A stretch of DNA of 64,000 nt from Lepturacanthus savala (GCA_030544235.1 CM060469.1:21014517-21078516), one strand, 5' to 3'. Counted from the stretch's first letter, positions 12,010 through 25,135 are shown. Translations and numbers: made by a program. The notes: a model not told the origin generated them from the sequence alone.

Positions 12010-13440
12010 TGCTCTGTTCACCAGGCTCCATTTATTTATTTAATATTTACAGATTCAAAACTATCTGTGAAGATCAAAACATAAGTTTCAACTTCAGGTT
12101 TTATTATTTGAAAGTTCCAATCTTCTGCTTACATGTTCCTACAATCCTCCAGAGAACAGCTTGACTACTTCAGTCTAAACTGTTGGTCGTGAAGGAGCAA
12201 AGTGATCTCAGCTGTCACATTAATTTTCTTAGTGTTTGATGGATGACTGTTGGAGCGCTTCATCAGCCCAAACAGCCTGTCTCCCTGTTCTACACACTTA
12301 AGAAAAAAGTGAATTGCTTCAAGGATTCTGGTCTTGTGTACTGTTTTTCCATTCTGCGGGTGGGTTTAGAGAAATTTCAGCATTTTTATTCAGTTACATT
12401 TGATAATTTAGCAGAAGATTTTTTTCCAAAGCAATGTAGAAGTGGGGAAAAATATCCAAAAAAGCCATGGTACAAATTCTCAAGTATTTGATCGGGTACA
12501 AGTGTGGTTTTAGAGGGCATTAGACAGAAGTTTTTACTCATGTCTTTGAGTAAAATGACAAATAACTGGAAGTAGAATAAGAATAATACTTTTAAGCACA
12601 TACAAATTCCTCATTCACAAAAGAGCTGAGTTTCCAGGTGCTTCTTGAATGCACCACAGTGTCAGAGGTTTCATTCCACCAACATAGAAATACAAACAGG
12701 ATCAGCTGTATCATTGTTTGGTTCATTTGCAGAATTGATGTTAAGGAAAGATGTAATAGTTTACTTTAAGACCAGAATCTTTACCTGAACTTAACCAAGG
12801 GTTTGATTCAGCTCAGCAAAGCCATACACAGGAAGCATTCTTTATTTAGAAAACGTATTGTGAAGAAATGTTCATTACAAAATTATTTATTTCACTCCGA
12901 TAACAGTATCAAATTCAGGATGGACATGTTTTATTATATCTTTGTTCCTGGTTCCTACATCTCCCACAATGCAACTGCAACTAGTGAAAGTTACAGGAAA
13001 GTTTGTGGTGTGTGATATGAAGTATAAACACACTGTCATCACTGTCTTCCATGTCCAAAGACTTCTGGAAAAGCCAACGACGCAACCGAATAGATTTTTA
13101 CAGAATCTGTCAAATCAAGGAGTGTGAAGTTAGAAATTCTTACTTCTCTTTACTTTTCAAACTTTTACTCTTCAGCTCTAACTGACGCTTCATCAGATTT
13201 CACACAGCTCCCTGGAGACAAAAGGCTTTTACAGCTTTCAGCAGCCAGTTCCCTTCCACACAAGTTTTCTCAGCATTCTCAATGATCTATGTGAGACATT
13301 CTTTCTTACAATATGTATTTTAACATTGAACATGATGAGGGGACCATTTATATCATTACAACAAGGAAAACCTGTTGCTGTTTCTGATGTAAAGAAATAA
13401 TAAGGTGCTCTGTATAGTATCTGTGGATCTGCCTTAATGT
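12010..13440. other. Unique-looking AT-rich intron, nothing recognised
   Basis: Several short frames of 60-82 codons exist but none has splice context or a known motif. Confidence 0.5.
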
Positions 13441-13460
13441 CCAGAGTGAAGAATTGACCT

Positions 13461-13770
13461 GCAGTGATTAGACAATTAATTGATTAGCTACAAACTATTA
13501 CATTAATTTCCAACTATTTTGATAATCAATTAATTGATTTGAATCATTTTTAAGAAGAAAATGTCAGATTCCAGCTTCTCAAGTCTGATTATTTTCTGGT
13601 TTCTGTAGTCTTCTATAAAAGTAAACGGATGATCTTTGGGTTGGGATGGACTGTTGGTCTGGACAAAAAAAAAGACATTTTAGGTTGAATCATTAGCTTT
13701 GGGAAAAGGTGATTTTACACCATTTTATGAACCAAAAGATTTTCAAAAATTAATCGATCAATCAAGCCCA
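13461..13770 (-). mobile_element. hAT-type repeat family A, near-complete copy
   Basis: Reads GATTAGACAATTAATTGATT near the start, then TTTTAAGAAGAAAATGTC, AAACGGATGATCTTTGGG and CCATTTTATGAACCAAAAG. It ends near ATCAAGCCCA. All landmarks are in inverted family order. Confidence 0.75.
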
Positions 13771-14079
13771 AGTTAGGAATTTTATCTCATCTTATCCGAT
13801 CTCCTTCCATCCAGTAGTATTTTTACTTTAGTAGTTACTTATCTTCCCTGTTAGAAACAGTTTTTGTCAGCACCAAGCTTCCATAGCACTGAGATAATAA
13901 CACAACAGGTTATCATCCAGATAAACATCTGAACTCTTCATTTGCTTCCCTTTAGATTCCCAATCTCATGCAGGAAACCGCCTGTCAGTGGCATTACTTC
14001 TCATACCTGTAAATCCCTGGCCTCCCATCAGGCTGGCGTCAGCGTGAGCAGCCTGTAACTCATCCTTGACACGTGATGC

Positions 14080-14300
14080 ACCTGAGAGGCAAAGCGTGAC
14101 ATGCCGTCGTTCCAAATTGCCCTTCGAAGCGAGTTAGAACCAATGTCTTCTTTCATTTTCTGATGAGCTCTAAAGCACGGCCGTCTCACACATATTACAC
14201 GCTCCGGCATGACGCCGGCCCGCTCCGCCTCTATCTGTCTTCATAAATGCAATTCCCTCACCTCATTGGACAGCTACCCACCTGTGGTGCCCAGAAACAA
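14080..14300. promoter_or_regulatory. Candidate conserved noncoding element
   Basis: Unique stretch with CCAAATTGCCCTTCGAAGC, TTTCATTTTCTGATGAGC and TAAATGCAATTCCCTCA, and a GC content well above its flanks. The open frames here lack splice signals. A further GC-rich patch lies at 14395-14520. Confidence 0.28.
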
Positions 14301-14579
14301 AATCACTCAAATCCACAGCAAACACATTTTTATACACACAACATATATTTACTTTTCCTTATTCCCAGGGTTTTGTTTACCGTGTAAAGAGTCTTCACCT
14401 GCCTGCGCTGCCGCGCCGCTGCTCGCTGTTGCCCGAGGCTCTTTCAGCCTCGCCCCGGCTTCTTACTGCAGCGAGATTTCCCCCCGAGGAAGAAGCAATG
14501 CAGGAGAGATGCCGCGCACATGAAATAAACCTGCTGTTTTACTCCATTACGGTGCCTATAAATGTGTTTTAGTCTGTTT

Positions 14580-15640
14580 TAACAGGGGAGGAGGGAGTTT
14601 TCCAGGTAATTGTTTTTTTTTTTGAGAATGTGTGTGAGACGGTTGACGTGATGGGTTGAAGCCTCATAATTTCCTTCATTGTGATTCATGTTCTGCTGCT
14701 TGAAGGAACAATAAATCTTGAAATCAGCTTCACTTAGGCTACTGTAAATACTCCATCCATGTGTGATATTTGAGTTAGATTTCAATTCTGGCAGCAGTGA
14801 GAGCTTCTCAGAGCTTATATTCCTCTGGTTTTAATGATAGTGGAGGCAGTTCATCAGTAATGACCGTTTGACTCCTTCAATCTGTTTTAAATGCTGCTGC
14901 AGCTTTAAACACAGAATCCAAATGAAGCCCAGTTGCACTGAATTGTCTTTTTACTTAATTCCACATTAAAAATTAATTTGGTTTTACTTGTTTGTTTCAT
15001 AAATTAGATATGGCCACTGAGGCTTTTTGTTTCTGTTGTAATATTTAATTTCAACAATAATCCTGCTGCTGTTTTACTGTCATCTTCTTCCTTTTAAAAG
15101 CAAAGATTTGCTTTTACTACAAGGATTTTTGTGATTTATAAATACTTGAAAAAATGAAACAAAGGTGGTTTTGGTTTCTCTTTTTAACCAGTAAAACTCA
15201 TGTTTTACTGGTTATAGTAACATCGCAATCACAATAATATGTAAAGAAGTTAAATTGAATATTTGGATCAAAATTGAATAGAAATTACCATTTTATCTTG
15301 AATCTGACTGGTTTATGGTTTTATTTGACACTTTTGGATATTTGAGTTTATTTTTGCCTTTATTCTCTCTCTTTTTTTGCATATATTTTTGAAGCGTTTA
15401 TTTTTCATGTGATTTTGACAGTAGAGACTGGGAATGATGACAAAGCAGCAACAGGGGCTGTTGATTTAAATCAATGTGTGAATGATGCTTTTACAGTAAC
15501 CACTAGAGTTTGTCCTTGAAGAAAAACGTTATCCATCATTTGTTCACAATGACTAATTTAACTGATGAGACTCTAGGATTTCTATGAATTATTGGATGAG
15601 TTGTTTGTGTCAGGAGTAAAGGAGGAGCGATGTTTTTATC
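14580..15640. other. Unique-looking AT-rich intron, nothing recognised
   Basis: AT-rich with short T runs; no repeat match within the window. Confidence 0.5.
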
Positions 15641-15800
15641 GTGTCACATAATAAGCAAGAGGATGATGTTTCCTGGGTCTTTTTTTACCAGGGCCATGAT
15701 TTTTATGTTTGTTTGTTTTTTGACATGACAATACACTCAGTTTCTAATAGCACCAGAAAATCCACTTTCAGTTCTAGAACAAAAACATTAATTAAAAACT

Positions 15801-15937
15801 TGCATTCTTGGTTCATAATTGATGATGATGATGATGATGATGAAGTCTCACAGATGGCTTTTATATATATATATATATAAAAGCCATCTGTGAGACTTCA
15901 TCATCATCATCATCATCAATTATGAACCAAGAATGCA
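15801..15937. repeat. Near-perfect 137-bp palindrome
   Basis: The left arm starts TGCATTCTTGGTTCATAATT, then (GAT)7, then AAGTCTCACAGATGGCTTTT. It is mirrored as its reverse complement, with a (TA)n centre near 15869. The only difference seen is seven GAT units on the left against six ATC units on the right. Confidence 0.9.
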
Positions 15938-16107
15938 TGTGAACTCTGTGGCACTCTGCTCAACCTGTTGGAATCTGCTCACGATAAACTAGCCATCAGG
16001 AAGCCACCAGAAAAATGCAAAAAGTTTCTTCTTTGTTAGTTTTTCTTCTTTGTTAGACAGGACATTGCCAGTTGATCTACACAGAATTAGACATGTTGTA
16101 CGAAAAA

Positions 16108-16300
16108 TAGCCTGGGTACACCCATCCTTCATTGCATGCAAATTCACTTTGATGTGAATTTTAGTCTGGACACCAAGGACTCAATTTTCCCAATTTTCCC
16201 CTCATCTAGGGAGCCAATCACAGAACAGGGGAGGATGCAGCAAGTCGATGATGAGTGGTGTCTTTCAAGGAGGGGAAGCTCATTTTTGACCTACATCATT
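16108..16300 (+). repeat. Possible DNA-transposon fragment starting TAGCCTGGGTACACCC
   Basis: The start TAGCCTGGGTACACCC and the run of CATTGCATGCAAATTCAC, GAGCCAATCACAGAACAGGG and TTTCAAGGAGGGGAAGCTC have the look of a fish interspersed repeat. There is only one copy in the window, so this is a recollection-based guess. Confidence 0.3.
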
Positions 16301-17274
16301 AAATGTCAGTTTATTTCTACATAAATTCGATAGTTTCATCAAGAAGCCAACAATGTATTTTATTGGTCACAGTACATCCAGTCAGCCCATTTACTTTGTG
16401 ATTCCAGGACAGCTGGAAAGACCTGTGACTTTTCCCCTTTGTACCAAATCGATCCGTGGTGTTGATCTGCCCCGTTGTTTGACTCTGAGTTTTTCCTTGC
16501 CAAAATCAGGTTGACAATATTCAAATTGTCTGCCATTATATGCAGCTTGTTAGCTTGCTCATTAGCTGTGGCTGCTGCATGAGGTTATGACCGCCTGTGA
16601 GTGTTTTGTGATGTCAGAGGCGCACAGCAGTAGCCGCTGCTCGTTGGATAGAAAAACAGCAGAGCAACAGAAGTCAGAGTCTCCATACTCTAGGACAGTC
16701 TATAATATGTCTGGAAAAATATGCTAATAATGTATTATTTAACAAAGACAAAATCACAAAGATGATTTGTAAAGTCTCCAGATCAACTTGTCTCAGAACA
16801 TTGGAATGAAACTTGAAAAATTCTCCGTTGGTGGTGGTTGGTTCATATTTCAAGATTTGCTCATTTTGTTTTCATTCAAAATGAGACACAGCTTCACACA
16901 GTTCATCCAATCATTGTGTGGAAGTTCAACATCATCAGAAATCAACATCATTCCGAAAAATGGATGACGTTCATTTTAAAATTATTTACAAGCTGAAACA
17001 GCCTTTCTACTCCAGTGATTTCCTGCTACAAACAGAAGGAAAAATGAGTGAGGATTGCTTTTCAGTGGAAATTCAAGCAGAACATAAATAAAATTCTGTA
17101 AAAAATATTTTTAATTGACACATTTTTATAGTGCATGTTATATCACGTTAAAACTGGCTGAAAACAATTGTTGTATGTAAAAGTTTTCTACACTTGTGTG
17201 ATTTGATCCAAACTAAGAAAACACTTTTCAGCATAAAACCTCTTTGCATCTTCTCTAAACTCACTCGTCCTCCA

Positions 17275-17580
17275 CCTGCCTGCTCCAATCATCACGCGTT
17301 AAAAAGAAATAACTGACTTCAAACACATGAAAGCTATTATTTCATTCCATTAACGGCTGTGTGTCGACAGGCGGATGGATAAAAATCTTTTAAATAATTC
17401 AGCCTGTTTGTCAAGGAATGGCAGATTTTCAATTAGTGTAAATATATTATAAAAACATGAAAACAGAGTGAAACAGAATGTGCTGTTCATGTTGAGGCAG
17501 TGATAGAGAAGCCTACAGCCAGAACTCAGCCTGCCTCTGATCTACGCCTTATTAATTTCATTTACTCTGTCCAAGGATGG
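17275..17580. promoter_or_regulatory. Candidate conserved noncoding element
   Basis: Complex unique sequence with CCAATCATCACGCG, TCCATTAACGGCTGTG, TTTTCAATTAGTGTAAAT and TATTAATTTCATTTAC, giving several homeobox-type ATTA cores. It has no repeat match. Confidence 0.3.
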
Positions 17581-17747
17581 AGAGAACGAGGGAGAGAGAG
17601 GGAGAAAATTTGTTATTCGTGTTTTTGAAGAAAAAAAAAGATCAAAGGCAAATTAAGTTGAGCAGGTCCGTGTAATATGTGATTTAGAAGCCCAGAGCAT
17701 TTACTGCTCTGTGAGTACGCCAATGAAGCTGCTTTTCAAGATCAACT

Positions 17748-17779
17748 CTGTGTGTGTGTTTGGGTGTGTGTGTGTGTGT

Positions 17780-17820
<41 letters not shown>
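17748..17820. repeat. (GT)n microsatellite, interrupted
   Basis: GT array with TTTGGG and TAT interruptions. Confidence 0.95.
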
Positions 17821-17822
<2 letters not shown>

Positions 17823-17854
17823 CGATACACACATACAGTAGGCCTCTGTGTTTT

Positions 17855-17935
17855 TTAAAGGTCCAATATATAACTTTTCCACATTAAATTATCTAACAAT
17901 GGCCAGATTTATGTTATAATTTGTTGAGTTGCGAT
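17855..17935 (+). repeat. Dispersed repeat fragment, AAAGGYCCAATRTRTAAC type, copy 2
   Basis: Starts TTTAAAGGTCCAATATATAA and aligns by eye with the copy at 872-955. The sequence after about 17940 (to 18620) is AT-rich and may belong to the same element, but I could not match it. Confidence 0.5.
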
Positions 17936-18796
17936 GTTGAGATGTGTGTTGTGTTTGAGAAAGAGATTTTTAATTTAAAACTGCTTTTTTTGTGTGTTTT
18001 ATCAGTTTTAATAATTGGTTCCGTTTTGGAGAGGAAACACTGGCAGATTATTCAGCTGCTGGTAAAAAAAAAATCCTGAAGGATGAAGAATGAATGAATC
18101 CATAAAGTGTGTAATGTGTGTGAATTTACTGTTTACCTCCATTTCAACTACTTTATATTAATAGTAATCATTGTAGGGGTTGTGTTATACTTGAAATAAT
18201 ATGTTTTATTTGATTTATTATTTAGTTATTGAATTAAATTTTAGATTTACTTTGGTATTTGAGAGCATTATTTTATTTAATCTAAAATCAATATTTTTAC
18301 ATTTTATATCTCATTTATAAGTTTCAGGATCAAATACTTATACTATTCAGCACTGATTTGTTTTGCAGTTTCCAGTGCTACTTTTATTTTGTTTACTCAA
18401 CTATCGCTTCCTGGAGTTCCTTCACTGTCTCGGCACAATAACCAAACTCCATCTGCTGGTGAACATCATGACATGTTGAAAAGCTTTTATTATTAGCTAT
18501 TATTTACTAGTTGCCATAATTAATAGTATTTTGTTATTACATTGTGCAAGTGACACAGTGCCAGACAAACGTGATAAAACAAATCCTAAAACTTTAAAAT
18601 CAAAATTAACAGCATTAGTAACAGAGGCTGTGGTGTTGTGTGTGTGTGTGTGTGTAGTTAATATTTCACACTAACCTTACAGACATGTGTGAGTTTATTA
18701 ATTATGGCTCAAATGTGAAGCAAAGAAACTCATGAATAACAGCAACCGCTGCTGCTGCTTGTCAATCAAACTGCTGCAAAGGCCAACAGCTGGATC

Positions 18797-18952
<156 letters not shown>

Positions 18953-19094
18953 ATTTCAACACAGCATGTTCATTGGTTGTGAAGCTGCTGGGCATGAAAA
19001 AGAGGATAGAGGCAGAAAAGAACAGAAAGAAAGAGAAAGTGAGAAAGACAAAGTGCTAATTAGATGTTTAATTAAGAGATATTTTCATTACTAA

Positions 19095-19390
19095 TTATTC
19101 AGATAATTACTTTAACTATTGTTAAACTAAAATTGTTTAGTCTAGAAAATGTCAATGTTTCTCAGAGCTCACAAGTTGTCTTCAAATGTTTGTCCAAGAC
19201 CAAAGATATTTAATAAATAATGTTTAAAAACAAAGGAAAAAGGAAGCTAATTGCCACAGAAGCTGGAATCTGAGAATATTTTGAATAAATGAATTAATTT
19301 ATTTCATTTTCAGTTAATAAAGTTTAGATTAAACTGTGTAACCAAAATGTGCTCCATGTTCAGGTTACATTTTTGCATATGCAGTAGAGG
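19095..19390 (+). repeat. Dispersed repeat family D, copy 1 (possibly a diverged relative of family A)
   Basis: Contains AGCTGGAATCTGAGAATATT, TCAGTTAATAAAGTTTAGAT, ACCAAAATGTGCTCCATGTT and AGGTTACATTTTTG, which recur in the same order at 21240-21505. The AGCTGGAATCTGAGAAT core resembles the AGCTGGAACCAGAGAAT core of family A, so the two may be distant relatives. Confidence 0.55.
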
Positions 19391-19974
19391 TTATTATAGC
19401 TGTTATGGTCTTGTTTTATATGGCATTGGATTATAATATAACATGAAAAAACATTCCCTCTGCTTCCTAAAAACTTCATTAAGGATTAATCACCCTTTTA
19501 TTAATGAGTGATGAGCTATTTAGGAATAAATAAATAGATTTATGCTTTGGAAATTTCGATTATAGAATAATTCTGAGGTGATACTGTGTTGAGTCTGAAT
19601 ATGAACAGTCTCCAATGATTAAGTGCAGCAATAATGTGACATTATATAGTGATTTGTGGTGTAAGTGTGAGATCAACACACACAGGAACAATAGAGGAGA
19701 GATGATGTGGCTGTTCATCACAGCATCCAGACTCATGTTGTTGCAGGTTTGTTTGCTGAAATTGCAGTTGCTTTTGTAGCCAGGTGATTTAAAAATGGTG
19801 GGTGTGTGCATTGATGGAGATTCTAGTGACAAATGACAATTCTGTCTGACCAATCACTGAGAGCCGTAGCTCAAACAAGAGTTCTGTCCTCCAGCCGAGC
19901 GAAGCAGCTTCAGTGGGAGCAGGACCAACACTAGTGAAACTGAATAAGTAATCTGCTTTTGTTGTTTTCTTTCT

Positions 19975-19977
<3 letters not shown>

Positions 19978-20037
<60 letters not shown>

Positions 20038-20042
20038 ACACG
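19978..20042. repeat. (AC)n microsatellite
   Basis: AC array with one TAC interruption at its right end; opposed to the GT array at 20102. Confidence 0.95.
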
Positions 20043-20101
20043 TGTATGATCCATTGTGATAGACAGGCCAGATGTGTGAGGCTTTTCCTACACCTGTTGT
20101 T

Positions 20102-20151
<50 letters not shown>
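20102..20151. repeat. (GT)n microsatellite
   Basis: Uninterrupted GT array 60 bp beyond the AC array at 19978. Confidence 0.97.
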
Positions 20152-20152
<1 letters not shown>

Positions 20153-21239
20153 CAGCCAGTCACCTTGCAGGTCTGCAGCTCACGGCTTCATGAATAAACA
20201 TCACTGCCTGTCCACATCCACTCCAGCTCCACTGCTTTCTGTTCTATTCTTTCTGTTTTCTTTTGTTCTGTTCTGTTCTATTTTTTATATTTGACAAATA
20301 ATTCTCATCACACGATTTTGCTTGTTTGATATTTCTGAAACTTTCACTCACACTTCCCTTTTTCCTGTTTTTATTCATCTACTTTCTTTTCTATTATTTT
20401 TTAAAGGGTTTTTCCTCATCTGAATGGAGGGCCTAATGTTTAGTTGTTAATATGAGCCCTGAGGAATTTTTATTAATTTATTATGAAACCCTCTGCAGAA
20501 GAAAGACCACAAGATGTGGCTGAAAGTTCAGCTGCTGTTTAAAAGGTCAAAATGCCTGATTTAAGCCATTATTTGGTTGTAAGAGAACTGAGATGCAGCT
20601 AATGATATAATCTAATCATTAAAAACTAAAAACAAATTCATTAAGATGGCAGAAAGTGTGTATTTGGACATATTTAGGTATCTCATGTTGGTTTTATGCT
20701 TCTTGTGTTTTTCTGTGGTATGAAGCAGATCAGGTTGTACATATTTAGGATTTTATCAGTAATTAATCAACTGTGCATATCTGTTCAGTCATTTTCATAT
20801 GTAGAAACATTAAAAGTGTTTTTTTCCTCAATCTTTCTTATATTACAAACCTTATACAACCGCTCGAGCAATGCTGTTTTTACCATTAATGTTAACAAGA
20901 CATATTAATGTAAGCCTACAGATAACAGAGGAGGAGGTATGACATGACGTCTAGAAGAAGACCATAAAGAGAAAGAGAAAGAAGAGGACAAACAGTGATG
21001 TGACAGTCAATTAATGCAGTCAATGATTTCAGGTTTCCTGTTTCTTAAACTGTTTATGTCTGTTATGTATGTCTGTCTGTTATGTGACTCGTTAAGGGTT
21101 TATCTATCTGCCTCATTTACATGTGCTTCACTTTCTTTCTGTTTACTGTAATAGTTGTTAATTGTTCAGCGATTAGGGAGAAACCTGATTTCTCTGCCAT
21201 ATATGTTACCTGTAGGAAACCAGGTTTCTAATCATGTTA

Positions 21240-21505
21240 AATTCAGACACATTTGTTCTGCAAGTCTGTTCTAACACAGACACACAACACAGAAATGTCT
21301 TCAGAAAGGTACCTAAATGTTTCTAAAATCAGGAGTAAGGAAAAAGGAAAAAGAAAGAGATTAATCACAAAAACTGGAATCTGAGAATACATAGAATTTT
21401 GGCTAAATAAATTACCTTATTGATTTCATTATCCATTAATAAAGAGCAAAAATAACTGTTTTTAACCCAAATTTGCTGCATGGTGAGGTTACATTTTTGT
21501 GCCTA
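21240..21505 (+). repeat. Dispersed repeat family D, copy 2
   Basis: Matches the copy at 19095-19390 by eye: AACTGGAATCTGAGAATACA, ATCCATTAATAAAGAGCAAA, ACCCAAATTTGCTGCATGGT and AGGTTACATTTTTG. Confidence 0.55.
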
Positions 21506-21879
21506 AGGTTGTCTGATCTCTGCTTCTATTATCAAGTCTCAGATACAGAAAGAGAACAGAGGAGGAATCTGATGACTGACCTGATGCATGCTTATATGAA
21601 AGTCTATAATCTGCCTACTTAAGTCATATAAACTCACTGACTGTGTCTTTAAATATTTCTCTCTCTGTTTTTTTTCTGATAAACAAAATCCGACCTGAGG
21701 TAAACCTTTTAATGATCCACCATCAGCCGTCTGTGCTTCTGCTTTGCATGTAGGGAAGTTTGTTTTCTCCATTAACAAACTCTGACTATTAGCAGCGTAG
21801 CGGCGCGTTAGCTGCAGCGGCTCACACCTCTGCCTTTGATTTCTGTTCCAGCCGCCTTTGATTGGCAAATCATGTATGA

Positions 21880-22075
21880 TTTTGAAGCCGAACTTGATCT
21901 CTAACTTTTAATTGGATTCAGATGCGTTTGGCTGGTGCGCGGGAGGCCGTCGGCACTCGGCTGTCAGAGACTTTGGGGAGGCGAGGCGGTGGCAGCGCTG
22001 CCTGGAGTTAGCTCTAATTAACTGTGCGAGCTAGTTTATTTTTTAGGGGATAATTTGTGTTTTCATGGCTTTGGA
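21880..22075. promoter_or_regulatory. Candidate conserved noncoding element
   Basis: AT-rich homeobox-like ends (ACTTTTAATTGG, GCTCTAATTAACTG) flank a GC-rich core with CGTCGGCACTCGGCTGTC. It is unique in the window and has no usable open frame. Confidence 0.3.
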
Positions 22076-22465
22076 CTAAGTGAGAGGTATTCAAATGTGT
22101 TCACACCCTCTGTGCCGGTGGATCTGACAGTACAGAAGCTTGTAGGGGACCTGCAGGGGTCCTTCAGGTGTCTCAGCTGAACTCACTGGATGTTAATTCA
22201 GTCAAAGAAGGTGTCAATCAAAGAAAGGTGGTTGTCGGTAGAGGAGGAGAGTAGTGATGCAGTTGCCGATTGAAGGAAAAGAAAGAGAGAAAAGTGGTTA
22301 ATTAAGAAAGTCTCAGCCAATGAGTCACACATTTTTCCGAACCCTAAACATGCAGATTAAAACATGTCAGGTCTAAATTGGGAGAATTAGTTTAAAATGG
22401 GAGTTTTTCAGATGTCTAGTTTTCATTTAATTGTTTCTGTAGTATTTAGATGATTATATGAAAGT

Positions 22466-22520
22466 TTTAAAGGAATAACTCAACATTTTAAGGAAAATAC
22501 AGCCCTAGGTTACCTTTTCT
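22466..22520 (+). repeat. Fragment of an ATAACTCAACATTTTARG-type fish repeat
   Basis: The text AAAGGAATAACTCAACATTT followed by AAGGAAAATACAGCC resembles a repeat end I recall as common in fish introns. It is not repeated elsewhere in this window except loosely at 11518. Confidence 0.3.
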
Positions 22521-22529
22521 GAGCAGTTA

Positions 22530-23590
22530 TTTTGTCTTGTGTGAATCACACTTGTTGGTAACAGCAACTTGCACATTGTCAGCTCACACCATTATAAATA
22601 ACTTTTTTTGCCTTGTGGTGCTTACGCATGGGAAACAAATGTTTGACATGCTGAGAAGACGCCATCAGCCACATGCAAGTGGTGGGTCCTGTTCTGTAAA
22701 TCGAATTGTGGACAGTCATGATATCCAAAGGCCTGAAGAATTGCTGAAAAGGTGAAAAAAGTCAGGAAAAAGTGTGGCTAAAGAGGAGGATGAGGAGGAT
22801 TCTACTTCCCGGCTTCATATCATCACACCTGTGGTTGAATTTACATTAAGAGCTAAACCTGACTGTGAAACCTTACTGCAGAAAGAGAACATGATTTTAA
22901 GATCACCATGCAAACCCAAGCTTAACATTGTACTACAAAAAGAGTGGGAGGAAAGAGACAGTTCTTTTAAACCCATTAGAGGAGAGCTGTGTGTATTTGT
23001 GACCTCACAGTTCAGTGAACTTTGAGATATATTAATGGTTTCTTTTAGACCTTTTTATCTCATGCAGGAGTTCAGCCAGATTACTGTCATTCTGACTGCT
23101 GTCCCTGAGCAGAATGATGACGCAGATAGTTACAGTGATGGACTCACTCGCTCTGCAGAACGACCCGTCTTACTTTTAATTCTTGCAATTTATCTGAACA
23201 CCTCCATCAATATGTGGACTGTCCCATTTGTTTAAACCCGACTATTGATCGCTGCTTTTGGAATATCCCATATACTTATAAAACCATTCGACCATAGCAT
23301 GATTCATCTTTTACCCAAATGCAAGTCTGTAGTAAGAACAGTGAAACCTGTCACCAAGCAAATAGAACTCAGCGACTCCTTTGGGGAGACAAACCAAAGC
23401 ATTTTCTTTTATTGAACATACAGACACCATCACGTATCTATCATATCTATGAAATTATATGTATTGTATCTATGACATATGTGAAATATGAAATATGTGA
23501 AAATATTACAATATATTCCTAAAACCTGGTAACAAAAAGGTGCAGGAGGAATTGAAAACACTTATAGGCAGATCCAGTAAGTAACATGCA
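22530..23590. other. Intron with three short open frames of unknown meaning
   Basis: Frames of 72, 83 and 66 codons lie at 22537-22755, 22774-23025 and 23035-23235, nearly end to end in different phases. None shows a recognised domain or clear splice pair. They could be a decayed coding relic, but I cannot support it. Confidence 0.35.
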
Positions 23591-23595
23591 AATAT

Positions 23596-24006
23596 TAGAG
23601 CTGGGTGACATAAGAATATATAATGATCAATATATACAATGATTGATGTTTTTTTTATATATATTTGGGGGAATTGAATGCTTAATTACTTACTTTACTT
23701 ACTTTATTACTTACGTTTAATACATACATGTAGAGGGGGTGATATAGGCAGAACATATATTGATATAAATTATTTCATATCATCAGATAATGATGATCAT
23801 TTAGAAAAAAGGCTCAGTGTGACCACTTTATATTACATTTGATTTGTGGTTTGCCTGTTTGATTTAATGATTGATCCATTATCAAGGGAAATATGATGAT
23901 TTTGAGCCAAAGAGAAACTATTGATATTATATTGATCTATTTTCTTATGTTATTGATGATGTGGATATTGACAATATATATTGATATTATTTTATTGCTC
24001 AGGCCT
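23596..24006 (+). mobile_element. Dispersed repeat family B, copy 1
   Basis: Ends TAGAGCTGGGTGACATA on the left and TATTGCTCAGGCCTA on the right, forming imperfect terminal inverted repeats. Its reverse complement aligns for about 300 bp with 33858-34170, sharing AATATCCACATCATCA and TTGATAATGGATCAATCATT. It is most likely a non-autonomous DNA transposon. Confidence 0.65.
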
Positions 24007-24369
24007 AATCAATGGTCAAGTCAATGGCAAGTAACAATGTTGGCAAACCCAACATTGAATGGGCAAAGTCCTTGAATGAACTTTTCATAGAAAGGATGAG
24101 GAAGAAATTGATGAGGATCCATCTTCTTTTCAGCCAGTTTGAGCCTTTGAGCTGTGGAAGATATATACCAAAATGTATTTAATTGTCCTTCATTAAAGGT
24201 GAAATTCACATTTCTAACTCAACAAGGTGACTGATGAGATCCAGCATCAGATATTGACTTGAACTTGTTAATGTGACCTTGTTTTTTTCTGTTTAACAGT
24301 TCATCATTTATTTTGTTTTCTATCCAATTGCCAGAGACAAATTTCAACAAAATCTGTGTTTAAAGTATA

Positions 24370-24440
24370 GAGCTGGGGTCAGGACATGGTTAGCGTAGCT
24401 TAGCATAATGATAAGAAGCAGGGGAACAGACTCTGTCCAA
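24370..24440 (+). repeat. Fragment of a GAGCTGGGGYCAGG-TTAGCNTAGCTTAGC fish repeat
   Basis: The string GGTTAGCGTAGCTTAGCATA with flanking GAGCTGGGGTCAGGA and GACTCTGTCCAAATG is a pattern I recall from abundant teleost repeats. It is a single copy here. Confidence 0.4.
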
Positions 24441-24739
24441 ATGAAATTGAATATCATTGAGGGTCTGAGAATACTCCACCATGAGAATCTAAATTTCCAA
24501 CTCCTGAATTTTCAACTTTCAAATTTTTCGAATTCTTATGCAGAATTTCTGCTTTGTCAAAGATCTCTGCTGCTCCTAAGATGAAAAAAGAGTAAAGCAA
24601 ATCAGTTTTAATCAGTATTATGGAATAAAACATCAGATCACAGACATGACCTGTCAAAATAAACCTGTTAAACTTCTTAATAATACTTCTTCCACCAATT
24701 ATACAGAAAGTCGGATTTCACTTTCAGCCAAACACCTTT

Positions 24740-25135
24740 CTGCTTTACTGCTTACACTACAACTACTACTACTACCACCACCACTACTGGTGCTGCTATT
24801 AATACATTGTCTATTAGTAATACTGTTAATATATTATGACTGATAGAACTATTACTGCTAATAGAGCTAACACTGCTTCCGTAAGTACACATCTGATTAT
24901 GGCTTTCAATTCTGCTATCACAGCTGGTTGTTGAATTGAAATTACTATTAAAACTGCTTTGAGTACTTCTAACACTACTGATGGTACTTGCAGTTTCTAT
25001 GGTTGCTAATAATACTGTAGGTGCTACTAGTGTTAATTCTGCATTTAGTAGTCAGCAGCAGGTATGAATGCCGATAGTTCTTTATACTTGATACTGCTGA
25101 TGCTGGTAATAAAGTAGTAGTGGTAGTAAAATGTG
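24740..25135. repeat. Decayed ACT-type trinucleotide array
   Basis: ACTACTACTACTACCACCAC and many scattered ACT/GCT/AAT triplets run through this stretch and fade towards 25135. It is read as an old (ACT)n microsatellite broken up by substitutions. Confidence 0.6.

Noticed and set aside
15801..15937. microRNA precursor
   Set aside because: The stem is too perfect and contains triplet and TA repeats; nothing indicates a defined mature product.
22537..23235. Three successive short frames as a hidden gene
   Set aside because: No domain, no convincing splice pairs and no repeat protein similarity that I can recognise.
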